A stretch of DNA of 64,000 nt from Falsihalocynthiibacter arcticus (GTDB taxonomy: Bacteria > Pseudomonadota > Alphaproteobacteria > Rhodobacterales > Rhodobacteraceae): NCBI RefSeq assembly GCF_000812665.2, contig NZ_CP014327.1, positions 1,257,501-1,321,500 of the forward strand. The letters run 5' to 3'. The position numbers and the translations under genes were made by a program. Positions 37,629 through 46,208 of the stretch are shown here, piece after piece. Under the pieces are notes generated by a model. It had not been told where the DNA came from. It searched no databases and worked only from the letters and a program-made list of their open reading frames with translations. Every line of letters begins with the position of its first letter. Position 1 is the stretch's first letter.

Positions 37629-38513
37629 CTAGAGCTTGTTTACGGGCACTTTAAGCATGGGGTTGCCGTCTGGGTCGCGCGGAACTTCACCCGCCCGCAT
37701 GTTCACTTGAAGCGACGGAATGATAAGTTTTGGAACCCCGAGCGTGGCGTCGCGTTCGGTCCGGAATTTCACGAATTCTTCGCGTGTTTTGCCTTTTCCG
37801 ACATGAATATTGTGTTCCTTTTCTTCGCCCACGGTTGTTTCCCATGCGATATCACGGCCATTTGGTCCGTAATCGTGACACATGAACAACCGCATATCGT
37901 CAGGCAGTTTCAATACTTTGAGGATGCTGTCATAGAGTTCGCCCGCATCTCCGCCTGGGAAATCTGCCCGTGCTGAGCCGCCGTCGGGCATGAACAACGT
38001 GTCGCCGACGAACGCAGCGTCGCCCACGACATGAACCATACAGGCTGGCGTGTGGCCCGGTGTGTACATCGCAAACGCGTTCAGGGATCCGATTTTATAG
38101 GTGTCGCCATCTTTGTATAGCGCATCAAATTGGCTACCATCCCGTTGGAATTCGGTGCCTTCATTGAAGATTTTTCCGAAGGTGTCCTGAACCACCAAAA
38201 TTTGGTCGCCAACGCCGATTTTCCCGCCAAGACTTCCTTGAATGTAAGGGGCGGCCGAAAGGTGATCGGCGTGGACGTGAGTCTCGATGATCCACTCTAG
38301 GGTAAGGCCGTTTTCGCGAATGAATGCGATGATTTTGTCCGCGTGCTCATAGGTTATGCGACCCGCAGCGTAATCAATATCCATCACGCTGTCGATGACG
38401 GCGCAGGTTTTGGTGTCCGGATCTGAGACCACATAGCTGATGGTATTTGTCGCCTCATCAAAGAAGGCCTCAACATTTGTTTTTTGCTTCATATCAACGG
38501 GATAACCAGACAT
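37629..38513 (-). CDS. MBL-fold protein, persulfide dioxygenase (ETHE1/Blh)-like, 294 aa
   Basis: Metal site motifs THVHADHLSA (HxHxDH), YTPGHTPACMVH, FVGDTLFMPDGGSARADFPGGDA and FMCHDYGP are those of ETHE1-type dioxygenases that oxidise glutathione persulfide to sulfite. Starts MSGYPVDMKQKTNVEAFFDE at 38513 behind AGGAGG. First gene of the operon with DUF442 and sulP, facing an ArsR regulator across 200 bases. Product sulfite or sulfate could be exported by SulP. Confidence 0.9.
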   Translation of the reverse strand: MSGYPVDMKQKTNVEAFFDEATNTISYVVSDPDTKTCAVIDSVMDIDYAAGRITYEHADKIIAFIRENGLTLEWIIETHVHADHLSAAPYIQGSLGGKIGVGDQILVVQDTFGKIFNEGTEFQRDGSQFDALYKDGDTYKIGSLNAFAMYTPGHTPACMVHVVGDAAFVGDTLFMPDGGSARADFPGGDAGELYDSILKVLKLPDDMRLFMCHDYGPNGRDIAWETTVGEEKEHNIHVGKGKTREEFVKFRTERDATLGVPKLIIPSLQVNMRAGEVPRDPDGNPMLKVPVNKL

Positions 38514-38676
38514 AGCGTCCTCCTAGTTCGGCATTGGCGCCTTTCCCAAATGGTTGAACCTCACGATAGTTTAGAAGTTCTAGTACTAAAGAGAGCGTTT
38601 TTGGGTAGAGACAACATTTGTTTTCTTACTTAGATACACAGAACGGCTTGCGTTTCGGCGTTTCTATTGATAAATA

Positions 38677-38701
38677 CTTATATAAGCATTTGCGTATATA
38701 C
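38677..38701. promoter_or_regulatory. candidate operator for the ArsR/SqrR-like regulator
   Basis: Two perfect palindromes lie close together: CTTATATAAG (38677-38686) and GTATATAC (38694-38701), 13 bases before the regulator ATG. They sit in an AT-rich divergent intergenic region shared with the MBL operon. BigR/SqrR regulators bind AT-rich inverted repeats in this position. Confidence 0.55.
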
Positions 38702-38714
38702 AAGGGGTAAATTC

Positions 38715-39029
38715 ATGGATATCTCAATCAACGCGCTGGACGATCATTTGGACGCCGCAGCTCATTTAATGAATATGCTATCACAACCCGTGCGACTCAA
38801 GGTTCTTTGTCATCTTTTAGGGAGCGAGAAATCGGTGCAAGTGCTCACTGAAATTTGCGGACTGTCTCAGCCTGCAATGTCTCACCATTTGGCAAAGCTA
38901 CGCGCCGCAGAGCTGGTCAAAACACGCCGCGACGGGCAAACGATCTATTACAGCGTCGCCTCAAAGGAAGCTGAAGCCGTCTTATCTGTGTTGCACAAAA
39001 TCTACTGCGCACCGACTCAAATTTCGTAA
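38715..39029 (+). CDS. ArsR-family regulator, BigR/SqrR-like, 104 aa
   Basis: Winged helix with recognition helix LSQPAMSHHLAKLRAAELV and wing TRRDGQTIYYSVAS. Cys32 (VLC) and Cys98 (YC) are 66 residues apart, the same spacing as the redox pair Cys41/Cys107 of SqrR, which forms a tetrasulfide link with persulfides. Cys48 is extra. The ATG at 38715 follows AAGGGG; the frame extends upstream without a start of quality. Divergent from the MBL-DUF442-sulP operon, so it likely represses that operon until reactive sulfur appears. Confidence 0.88.
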   Translation: MDISINALDDHLDAAAHLMNMLSQPVRLKVLCHLLGSEKSVQVLTEICGLSQPAMSHHLAKLRAAELVKTRRDGQTIYYSVASKEAEAVLSVLHKIYCAPTQIS

Positions 39030-39109
39030 GTCCATTAGAATTGTCGCCTGACGAAGGTTATTATGCGCAGAGTCTGATTTAGGTTAAGTCCATCAAAAGG
39101 ATATATAAA

Positions 39110-39628
39110 ATGAAACATTGGTTATTGTGGTTTATCGCTGGAATCGTCCTCGTCGCTGGGGGCATTCTCGCACTTGCTAATCCCCTTGCCGCAACTCTCA
39201 CGGCGACCGCAATTGCGGCGTGGTCGTTCCTGATCGGTGGCGTCGTACAGCTCTATGCGGCGCTCAAACATGAGGGTACGGGTAGTAAGGTATGGCCAGC
39301 TCTTGCTGGCGGTGTGAGCATTGTGCTTGGCGTTGCCTTGTTAAATAATCCGTTCGCTGGGATTATCTCGCTAACCCTTTTGGTTGCAATTCTGTTCCTT
39401 GTGATCGGCATCACCAAAGTCGTCGTCTCATTCTCTCTCAAAGGAACGGGCGCTTTTTGGCCTGTCCTTATTTCGGGCGCGTTGTCGGTTATCTTGGCTT
39501 TGATGATTTTCTCAGACTTTCCTCAATCTGCCGTTACGATTCTTGGTGTGTTGTTGGCTATTGAGTTGATTTCAAGCGGCGTTTCCCTGATTATGATGTC
39601 TCTGAATAGCAAAGCCGCCACGGCTTAA
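39110..39628 (+). CDS. HdeD/DUF308 membrane protein, 172 aa
   Basis: Six membrane helices in three pairs, each with the DUF308 pattern (GIVLVAGGILALANPLAA, GGVSIVLGVALLNNPFAG, GALSVILALMIFSDFPQSA). HdeD takes part in acid resistance at high cell density in E. coli; its activity is unknown. It follows the ArsR gene by 80 bases and ends in its own terminator. Confidence 0.85.
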   Translation: MKHWLLWFIAGIVLVAGGILALANPLAATLTATAIAAWSFLIGGVVQLYAALKHEGTGSKVWPALAGGVSIVLGVALLNNPFAGIISLTLLVAILFLVIGITKVVVSFSLKGTGAFWPVLISGALSVILALMIFSDFPQSAVTILGVLLAIELISSGVSLIMMSLNSKAATA

Positions 39629-39635
39629 TACACTT

Positions 39636-39664
39636 CCCCCCTCGTAGTTCTGCTGCGAGGGGGG
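39636..39664 (+). terminator. terminator behind the hdeD-like gene
   Basis: CCCCCCTCG and CGAGGGGGG form a 9-bp GC-rich stem with an 11-base loop, a few bases after the stop codon; a TTTT tract follows eight bases later. Confidence 0.7.
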
Positions 39665-39691
39665 CGAAAGTTTTGACAATGGGCCCGACAA

Positions 39692-40534
39692 ATGACAACT
39701 AATCAGGTCTTTCGAGCGTTCTTTATCGCTCTCAAAGATTTTGATTCTCGCGATGGTTGGATAATGTGCAGCCACGTTGCTATGGCCATTATGATGGCCA
39801 TTTTTCCGTTTACGATCTTCCTGCTCGCATTGGCTGGTCAGTTGACCACAAGCTTGAATACCACCGAAATGATGGAATTGATTTTTGGCGGTTGGCCCGA
39901 TGTTGTCGCCGAACCGATTATGCGTGAACTACGTGCGGTTCTGGCCCAAGGCACTGGGCAGACTCTCACATTGAACTTGCTCCTCACCGTTTTCTTTGCA
40001 TCGACGGGTGTTGATGCTATTCGACGCGCGATATCAAAATCTTATCGTAGACCAGACCTCCGGCCCTATTGGCGCAAGCGGCTAACCTGTATATTGTTCG
40101 TTTTGAGTGGCACGGTTATTTTAATTGGCGTGGCTGTCCTTCTTGTTGGCCTGCCGATCTACTTTTCGTACTTTCAGGATGTGATTCCAATTTTGCCGCT
40201 AGAAGTGCTCAATAACGAATTGTTGCGCGTGTTACTGGCCGCGACCCCCCTGATCTTCGGCGTTTTTGCATGTCATACCATTCTGACGGGCGCCAAGCGA
40301 TCGTTTCGGTCCGTATGGCCGGGTGTTTTGCTGACAATCGTGCTTTGGGCCGTTTTTGCAAAGGTGTTCACCTTTTATTTGGGGAATTTCGCGAACTATA
40401 GCGTGACCTACGCGGGTCTTGCGGGCGTGATGTCCGGGTTGATGTTCCTGTATTTGCTTGCCGCTCTTTTGATTTTGGGAGCCTCGTTCAATGAAGCCCT
40501 CATTGAGATGAAGCAAAGCGAAAACCAAACTTAA
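39692..40534 (+). CDS. YihY/BrkB-family inner-membrane protein, 280 aa
   Basis: Six membrane segments with the family opening FFIALKDFDSRDGWIMCSHVAMAIMMAIFPFTIFLLALAG and the later GVFACHTILTGAKRSFRSVWPG and YAGLAGVMSGLMFLYLLAALLILGASFNEAL. Formerly annotated as ribonuclease BN, which is wrong for the family; role unknown, possibly in lipid or envelope transport. Its neighbours in the same direction act in phospholipid metabolism. 23 bases before the cardiolipin synthase gene. Confidence 0.88.
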   Translation: MTTNQVFRAFFIALKDFDSRDGWIMCSHVAMAIMMAIFPFTIFLLALAGQLTTSLNTTEMMELIFGGWPDVVAEPIMRELRAVLAQGTGQTLTLNLLLTVFFASTGVDAIRRAISKSYRRPDLRPYWRKRLTCILFVLSGTVILIGVAVLLVGLPIYFSYFQDVIPILPLEVLNNELLRVLLAATPLIFGVFACHTILTGAKRSFRSVWPGVLLTIVLWAVFAKVFTFYLGNFANYSVTYAGLAGVMSGLMFLYLLAALLILGASFNEALIEMKQSENQT

Positions 40535-40557
40535 ACCGCAATAGGAAAGGGGTAGCG

Positions 40558-41970
40558 ATGCTGGTGTTTCTCCTTCTGGTCGGTACCATTGTTCTCTGGA
40601 CGACGGCTGTGCTTTTCGCCTATTTCGCGGTGACGTCTGCGCGCACGCCACAGGGGTCCGTGGCATGGGTGTTCCTACTGCTTGCTCTGCCGATGGTCGG
40701 CATTCCTGCCTACCTCTTTCTTGGGAATTTCCGCTTTAAAGGGTACATTGTTGCACGTCGGGATTCAGGGAGCGTTATCGCGAGAATTGCGGAGTACGCG
40801 AAAGAATTTGAAGCCGTCGGCGATGACGACAATGTTGGGTATCAAACGTTTGAGAATATCGCGCAGGCCCCCATAGTTTCGGGAAATTCCATTGAGATCC
40901 TTATAAATGGGGCCGCAACATTCTCGAGTATTTTTGCGGCCATTGACGACGCAAAAAACTACATCCTCGTTCAGTTCTATATCATCAAAAACGATACCCT
41001 TGGCCGCGAGTTTAAACAGAAACTCATTGATGCCGCGCGTCGGGGTGTCCACGTGCGCCTCCTGTTTGATGCGGTTGGAAGCTCAAAACTCCCCACTGAA
41101 TATTTGGCTGACCTCGAAGATAGTGGCATCGAGACTGTAAATGCCCATTCTCTTCACGGGCCACGCACACGGTTTCAAATCAACTTTAGAAATCATCGCA
41201 AAACTTTGGTGGTTGATGGCGTGATTGGGTTTACAGGCGGCCTCAATGTTGGGGACGAATACATGGGGCGTGACCCCGGGTTTGGGCCATGGCGCGACAC
41301 GCATTGCCGCCTGATCGGGCCTGTCGTGTTGCAACTCCAACTCGTGTTTTCCGAAGACTGGCACTGGGCGACAAAGCAGGTTTTGGGGGACAATCTGAAT
41401 TGGTCACCCACACGTGCGCCCGCAAATATGGATGCGCTGCTTATGGCGACGGGCCCTGCGGATACTCTTGAAACAGGCAGCCTCTATTTCTGTGCCGCTA
41501 TTTCCGCCGCGGAAAACCGGATTTGGATTGCCTCCCCCTATTTGGTTCCAGATATCGATATTTTGACCGTCCTGAAACTAGCGGCCCTGCGTGGAGTTGA
41601 CGTTCGTATCATGGTGCCTGAACGCCCTGACCATTACATCACTTGGCTGGCCGCCTTCGCCTTTCTTGACGAACTGCGAGAGGTCGGGGTGAAGATTTTG
41701 AAGTATCAAGACGGGTTTATGCATCAGAAAGTTCTGGTCGTTGATGAGGCAATCGCATCAATTGGTACAACAAATATGGACAACCGCTCCTGTCGGTTAA
41801 ATTTCGAAGCAACGGTCATGGTTTTTGACAAGCGAGCCGCGTGCGCGGTGGCGGCAATGTTGGAAGAAGATTTCACGCGTTGCAAAGTGGTGGCCTATAA
41901 CCTTAACGAGAAGTCGAGATTATTGCGCGTCGGTGCGCCGATCGCGCGTCTGTTCGCTCCGCTGCTTTAG
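40558..41970 (+). CDS. cls: cardiolipin synthase, 470 aa
   Basis: It joins two phosphatidylglycerol molecules (or PG and PE) to cardiolipin. Two N-terminal membrane helices (residues 1-60) precede two phospholipase D domains. The HKD motifs are NHRKTLVVDG (about residue 213) and MHQKVLVVDE (about 388), the latter followed by GTTNMDNRS. Length is normal for bacterial Cls. In line with yihY upstream and the acyltransferase downstream. Confidence 0.93.
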   Translation: MLVFLLLVGTIVLWTTAVLFAYFAVTSARTPQGSVAWVFLLLALPMVGIPAYLFLGNFRFKGYIVARRDSGSVIARIAEYAKEFEAVGDDDNVGYQTFENIAQAPIVSGNSIEILINGAATFSSIFAAIDDAKNYILVQFYIIKNDTLGREFKQKLIDAARRGVHVRLLFDAVGSSKLPTEYLADLEDSGIETVNAHSLHGPRTRFQINFRNHRKTLVVDGVIGFTGGLNVGDEYMGRDPGFGPWRDTHCRLIGPVVLQLQLVFSEDWHWATKQVLGDNLNWSPTRAPANMDALLMATGPADTLETGSLYFCAAISAAENRIWIASPYLVPDIDILTVLKLAALRGVDVRIMVPERPDHYITWLAAFAFLDELREVGVKILKYQDGFMHQKVLVVDEAIASIGTTNMDNRSCRLNFEATVMVFDKRAACAVAAMLEEDFTRCKVVAYNLNEKSRLLRVGAPIARLFAPLL

Positions 41971-42075
41971 GTGTGGCACGCCCATGATTGGCGTTCCCTT
42001 TCGCGGGTGTTTAACATACCAACGAAGGCCTTAAGGGGACACCTTCCAGAAAACAAAAATCGCTCGGGGAAATAG

Positions 42076-42801
42076 ATGTCGGGGAAAAAGAAACAATCGC
42101 TTGGGAAAAAGATAGCAAACAGTCGGGTCTTCAACCGGATTGTCGCCAAAGTTCTTGCCAATTATGTGCGCTTTGTTTGGCTGACAACCCGTTGGGAAAG
42201 CGAAGGCTTTGAGGACATGCGCGCCGCACTTAAAAACGGTCCGATCATCGTTGTTCTGTGGCACCAGCGCCTCCTCATGGCGCCGTATCTGTTTGACCTC
42301 AAAGCGGGACGAATTTGCTCGCTAACGTCGGAAGCAAAGGGCGGGCGCATGGCTGGACTCGTGCAAACCGAATTTGGATTTGAAACCATCGCGATGCCCA
42401 AGGGAGAGGGCGGTTTTTCTATGTCCCGCGAGGTTCTACGAAAAATGCGCGAGGGCGTTTCGGTGGGGATCGCGGTGGACGGAACAACTGGCCCCGCCCG
42501 CGTTGCCAAAACCGCGCCTTTGCTTTGGGCGCGCGCAACCGGTTGCCCAATTTTTGTTGCCGCATTTGCAACCAAGCGGCACAAGATTTTCGGAGCATCG
42601 TGGGATCAAGCTATGGTGGCGTGGCCGTTTAACAAAGGTGTTCGGTATTGCGAGCGGTGGCCGCACGATGTGCCGCGCAAAGTGTCAGAGGTCGAAATGG
42701 AACGTCTGCGGCTTCAACTGGAAATCTCGCTAGATGAAATTACCGAGCGCGTGGATGCAAAACTTGGCATCAACGTGCCGCGAACGCGTCCTCACGATTG
42801 A
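42076..42801 (+). CDS. DUF374 lysophospholipid acyltransferase-like protein, 241 aa
   Basis: The motifs IVVLWHQRLLMAPYLF (the HxxxxD/H-like catalytic block), SEAKGGRMAGLVQTEFGFETI and GIAVDGTTGPARVAKTAPLLWA are characteristic of DUF374 proteins, which belong to the LPLAT acyltransferase superfamily near KdtA/LpxL operons. Probably acylates a lipid at the inner membrane; substrate unknown. Same direction as cls, 105 bases behind it. Confidence 0.85.
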   Translation: MSGKKKQSLGKKIANSRVFNRIVAKVLANYVRFVWLTTRWESEGFEDMRAALKNGPIIVVLWHQRLLMAPYLFDLKAGRICSLTSEAKGGRMAGLVQTEFGFETIAMPKGEGGFSMSREVLRKMREGVSVGIAVDGTTGPARVAKTAPLLWARATGCPIFVAAFATKRHKIFGASWDQAMVAWPFNKGVRYCERWPHDVPRKVSEVEMERLRLQLEISLDEITERVDAKLGINVPRTRPHD

Positions 42802-42849
42802 TTTGCGTCTAGTCGCAGGCTAGCCTTTGCCAAAGGGGATACGCAACGC

Positions 42850-43638
42850 ATGCAGGACACACACGACAACCCACGGCTAGAGGCCTCGGACCCACCAGAA
42901 ATTGGCAAAATTACCCTATTTGAGCTTCGGGCCTGTATTGCAATGGGCGCGAGTGATTTTAAACGGGCGCCGCTTTTTGGTATATTTTTCAGCAGTTTTT
43001 ACGTGATCTGCGGCATTATCCTCGGTGTCAGTGGCGCCGGTACGTTTGCGTGGACTCTCATGCTTTCGCTTGGGTTTCCCCTCGTGGCGCCCTTTGCCGC
43101 GGTTGGCCTCTATGAGGTCAGTCGGCGGCTTGAGGTTGGCGAGCCGTTGGGATGGTCGGATATTTTGGGCGTCGTTTGGCGCGAACGGGGGCGGCAAGTC
43201 CCATGGGTTGGCGCAATTCTGGTCATCATTTTCCTGTTTTGGAGCTTCTTCGCCCACATGTCGCTGGCCCTTTTTCTGGGCAATATGTCACTCACCAATA
43301 TCTCGACCTCGTGGGAAATATTCGCGACACCTCAAGGACAGATGCTCATCGGATTTGAGTTTATCGTTGGCGGTTTGGTCGCGTTACTGGTGTATGCACT
43401 GACCGTGGTTTCCCTGCCGTTTCTTTTGGACCGGGAAATCGATTTTGTGACGGCAATGATTGTTTCCGTAAAAACAGTTGCCGAAAATAAGGTCGTCATG
43501 TTGGTTTGGGCGGGGGTCATCGGCCTCTCGATGCTTGCGGCCATGCTGCCCTATTTCCTCGGACTTTTCATTGCACTACCGATCTTGGGACACGCGACGT
43601 GGCACCTCTATCGGCGAGCGCTATATTTTCCCGTTTGA
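42850..43638 (+). CDS. DUF2189 membrane protein, 262 aa
   Basis: Six membrane segments. The opening ELRACIAMGASDFKRAPLFGIFFSSFYVICGI and the middle GLYEVSRRLEVGEPLGWSDILGVVWR and SLPFLLDREIDFVTAMIVS are the DUF2189 core, common in Alphaproteobacteria and without known function. It ends five bases before the convergent GntR gene. Confidence 0.85.
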   Translation: MQDTHDNPRLEASDPPEIGKITLFELRACIAMGASDFKRAPLFGIFFSSFYVICGIILGVSGAGTFAWTLMLSLGFPLVAPFAAVGLYEVSRRLEVGEPLGWSDILGVVWRERGRQVPWVGAILVIIFLFWSFFAHMSLALFLGNMSLTNISTSWEIFATPQGQMLIGFEFIVGGLVALLVYALTVVSLPFLLDREIDFVTAMIVSVKTVAENKVVMLVWAGVIGLSMLAAMLPYFLGLFIALPILGHATWHLYRRALYFPV

Positions 43639-43642
43639 GGTC

Positions 43643-44431
43643 TTAAATTTCGGCGAAATCATTCAAGTCGATGTCATGAATGAAATAATCGGGGTACAAC
43701 TCGATCCCGACTGCAAAATGCAACTGTAGGCCCGTTAGGTGGGCTTCCATTGCTGCAACGGCGCCATCCCCGTCGCCGTTTTCCATGGCTTCAATAATCG
43801 CCACATGTTCGTTCTCAACCATTTCGGCGCGTCGCTCTTTTGGTAGCTTTAGGGTTAAGCATCGATACCTGTCGATTTGCACTTTAACCTGTTGAATGAG
43901 CTTCCAAAGGCCGGGGAGGCGACCAATTGAGGCGATGGTCGCGTGAAACTCTTCGTCGACCAAATGAAGGGCGCTTATGTTCGCTCGGTCCGTAATTTCT
44001 CGGTGTCTCTCAACACAGGCCCGAAGGTTCAAAATCTGGCTGCGTGTGGCCAAACGTGTAGCCGAGCGCACGGTCACCGCCTCAAGAGCGCGACGTGCAA
44101 TAAGCGCTTCGGGGAGGGCGGAAACCGGTATCCTTGCGACGAAGGTTCCCGATTTTGGCACCACTTCAACCAGCTTCTCGTCCGATAAACGTAGGATCGC
44201 TTCGCGCACGGGCGTACGACTTACACCTTCGGCGAGCGCCGTCGCGTTTTCCGAAATTGGCGTGCCCGGAGGAAGCTCGAGGCTAATGATCTGCGCGTGC
44301 AAGCGGTTGTAGATTGAATCCGAAATTGTGGAGGTTGAACGGTTGAGTAAACCCATGCGGCCCTCTGGGGCAGAATTCGGCGCGCGACGGCGACGTTGGG
44401 CAGGCGAACTTGCAACAATTGGCTTTGCCAT
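43643..44431 (-). CDS. GntR-family regulator, FadR/FCD type, 262 aa
   Basis: The N-terminal winged helix is at residues about 34-100 (SIYNRLHAQIISLELPPGTPISENATALAEGVSRTPVREAILRLSDEKLVEVVPKSGTFVARI). The FCD ligand domain follows (ARRALEAVTVRSATRLAT, DEEFHATIASIGR, VENEHVAIIEAMENGD, with the His residues that bind metal). It faces the TRAP transporter operon. FCD regulators of this sort sense organic or sugar acids and release DNA on binding them. Confidence 0.9.
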   Translation of the reverse strand: MAKPIVASSPAQRRRRAPNSAPEGRMGLLNRSTSTISDSIYNRLHAQIISLELPPGTPISENATALAEGVSRTPVREAILRLSDEKLVEVVPKSGTFVARIPVSALPEALIARRALEAVTVRSATRLATRSQILNLRACVERHREITDRANISALHLVDEEFHATIASIGRLPGLWKLIQQVKVQIDRYRCLTLKLPKERRAEMVENEHVAIIEAMENGDGDGAVAAMEAHLTGLQLHFAVGIELYPDYFIHDIDLNDFAEI

Positions 44432-44518
44432 CTCTTCCCCTCCCAGGGTGATTCCTCAAGGCTTCTAAACCAAGCTGTTCAAAATGAAGAAAATTTTCCA
44501 CCTTGATTTCGTTATTAA

Positions 44519-44540
44519 CTTGTATACTAATTATACTAGA
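44519..44540. promoter_or_regulatory. candidate GntR operator before the TRAP operon
   Basis: CTTGTATACTAATTATACTA contains the palindrome GTATAC and a repeated TATACTA word, placed between the divergent gntR and dctP genes. UxuR/KdgR-like members of this family bind TTGTATACAA-type sites, so this is a good candidate. Confidence 0.5.
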
Positions 44541-44621
44541 AGCCGTCAAGAAACGCAGTAGCTCTGTTTTTTTGGGCGATTTGGATAGGCTTGGAGTTTT
44601 TCAAGCTAATGGGAGGATACA

Positions 44622-45593
44622 ATGAAATTTACTAAAATCACGACGGCCTTGGCCGCAGGCGTACTTGCAATGACATCCGCTTCGGTTGCATTTGCGACGG
44701 AAACTCTAAAGTTTGCGCATGTTTATGAGATCGGTTCGCCGTATCATAAAAACGCGGAATGGGCAGCAGAAGAGATTGCCAAGCTAACTGACGGACGCGT
44801 AGAAATGAAAGTCTTTCCAGCGTCCTCGCTTGGGAAAGAAGTTGAAATCAACGAAGGTCTCGGCATCGGCGCTGTAGACGTTATCTATACCGGCCCAAGC
44901 TTTGTTGAGCGGTATTATGGCCCCATCGCCATTTCCGATTACCCCTTCATCATGCGTGGCTTTGACCACTGGGAATCTTATCGTGAAAGCGAACTCTTTG
45001 CTGAGTTGTCCGAAGGTTACCACGAGGCCACAGGGAACCAAGTTTTGGGCCTCGTATACTATGGTCAGCGTCACGTAACATCCAATGTGCCAATCTTGGT
45101 GCCAGAAGACATGAAGGGTCTTAAGATCCGCGTGCCTAACTCGCCGCTGATGTTGATGTTCCCGAATGCAGTTGGCGCAAACCCAACTCCAATGGCGTTC
45201 TCCGAAGTTTATCTTGCGCTTCAGCAAGGTGTTGTTGATGCCCAAGAAAACCCGCTACCAACAATTCAGTTCAAAAAATTCTATGAGGTTCAATCCAACA
45301 TTAACCTCACAGGTCACATTCTGAACTCACTCTTGATCATCGCTTCCGATGACGCTCTCGAGCGTGTGGGCGAAGACGAATCCATTGTGCGTGCAGTTCT
45401 CCAAGAAGCCGCTCAGAAGTCGTCGGATGAAATCTACCAAGCTGAGACAGACCTGATCACTTGGTTTCGCGATCAAGGCATTACGGTCAATGAAGTTGAC
45501 AAAGCACCATTCCAAGCTGCTGTAGAACCACTGCTTACAGGCGACGGCGTTCCATACACTTTGGATCACTACAAGCGCCTCGGCGAGCTTTGA
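44622..45593 (+). CDS. dctP: TRAP transporter substrate-binding protein DctP
   Basis: Signal peptide MKFTKITTALAAGVLAMTSASVAFA; the mature protein binds the solute in the periplasm. Typical parts: LKFAHVYEIGSPYHKNAEWAAEEI, GKEVEINEGLGIGAVDVIYTG, and LKGLKIRVPN-like MKGLKIRVPNSPLM with the conserved Arg that holds the carboxylate. Then MAFSEVYLALQQGVVDAQENP. 323 residues. Ligand is likely a sugar acid, judged by the neighbours (KduD-like, tetronate genes). Confidence 0.93.
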   Translation: MKFTKITTALAAGVLAMTSASVAFATETLKFAHVYEIGSPYHKNAEWAAEEIAKLTDGRVEMKVFPASSLGKEVEINEGLGIGAVDVIYTGPSFVERYYGPIAISDYPFIMRGFDHWESYRESELFAELSEGYHEATGNQVLGLVYYGQRHVTSNVPILVPEDMKGLKIRVPNSPLMLMFPNAVGANPTPMAFSEVYLALQQGVVDAQENPLPTIQFKKFYEVQSNINLTGHILNSLLIIASDDALERVGEDESIVRAVLQEAAQKSSDEIYQAETDLITWFRDQGITVNEVDKAPFQAAVEPLLTGDGVPYTLDHYKRLGEL

Positions 45594-45617
45594 TCTGAAC
45601 GGATTGTGGGAACAGAA

Positions 45618-46193
45618 ATGAACAATCCCAACGACAGTCAGGGCGCGCAAGACGCGCGCTCTGAATTCGTTTTCATGGACTCGGAAGTAGACATCTCGGA
45701 TTTCGGCACTGCTGATTTGCCGGGTCTTATTGCCCTATGGGGTCTCTCAATTGTGGTTTTCGTACAGTTCTTCACGCGGTATGTGTTGAACGATAGCCTC
45801 GCTTGGACCGAAGAGCTTGCGCGTTACGTTCTTGTTGTTGTTGCCTTTTTCGGGGCAATTTCGGTAAGTCGTAAAGGCACGCATATTTTCCTCGAATTCT
45901 TCTATCGTTACCTCTCTCCTGTCGTGGGCAAATGGCTTACCGTCGCGATGGAGGTCCTGACGATGCTGTTTTGGGCCTTTATGTCGCTTCAGGCGTATAA
46001 GCTTGCTCTCAAAACAAAAACTAAAATGGCCTCGATGGAGCTTCCAAAGAACGCCCTTTATTACGCTGTCTCATTCAGCCTCGCTGTGATGGCATTGTAT
46101 TCCCTTTGGTGGCTCATCCACAAAATCCGTCAGTCGCCAGAAGACGTCCTTCGTGAAATCGAAGAGAGCGCCTTGCATGACGTTCCAAAATAG
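45618..46193 (+). CDS. dctQ: TRAP transporter small permease DctQ
   Basis: Four membrane helices with the family segments VQFFTRYVLNDSLAWTEELARYVLVVVAFFGAI and SRKGTHIFLEFFYRYL. Start at 45618 (MNNPNDSQG) chosen because the GTG four codons earlier has no better ribosome site. The N-terminal extension is acidic and cytoplasmic. It lies 24 bases after dctP and 15 before dctM. Confidence 0.92.
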   Translation: MNNPNDSQGAQDARSEFVFMDSEVDISDFGTADLPGLIALWGLSIVVFVQFFTRYVLNDSLAWTEELARYVLVVVAFFGAISVSRKGTHIFLEFFYRYLSPVVGKWLTVAMEVLTMLFWAFMSLQAYKLALKTKTKMASMELPKNALYYAVSFSLAVMALYSLWWLIHKIRQSPEDVLREIEESALHDVPK

Positions 46194-46208
46194 ATAGCGA
46201 GCAGCACT

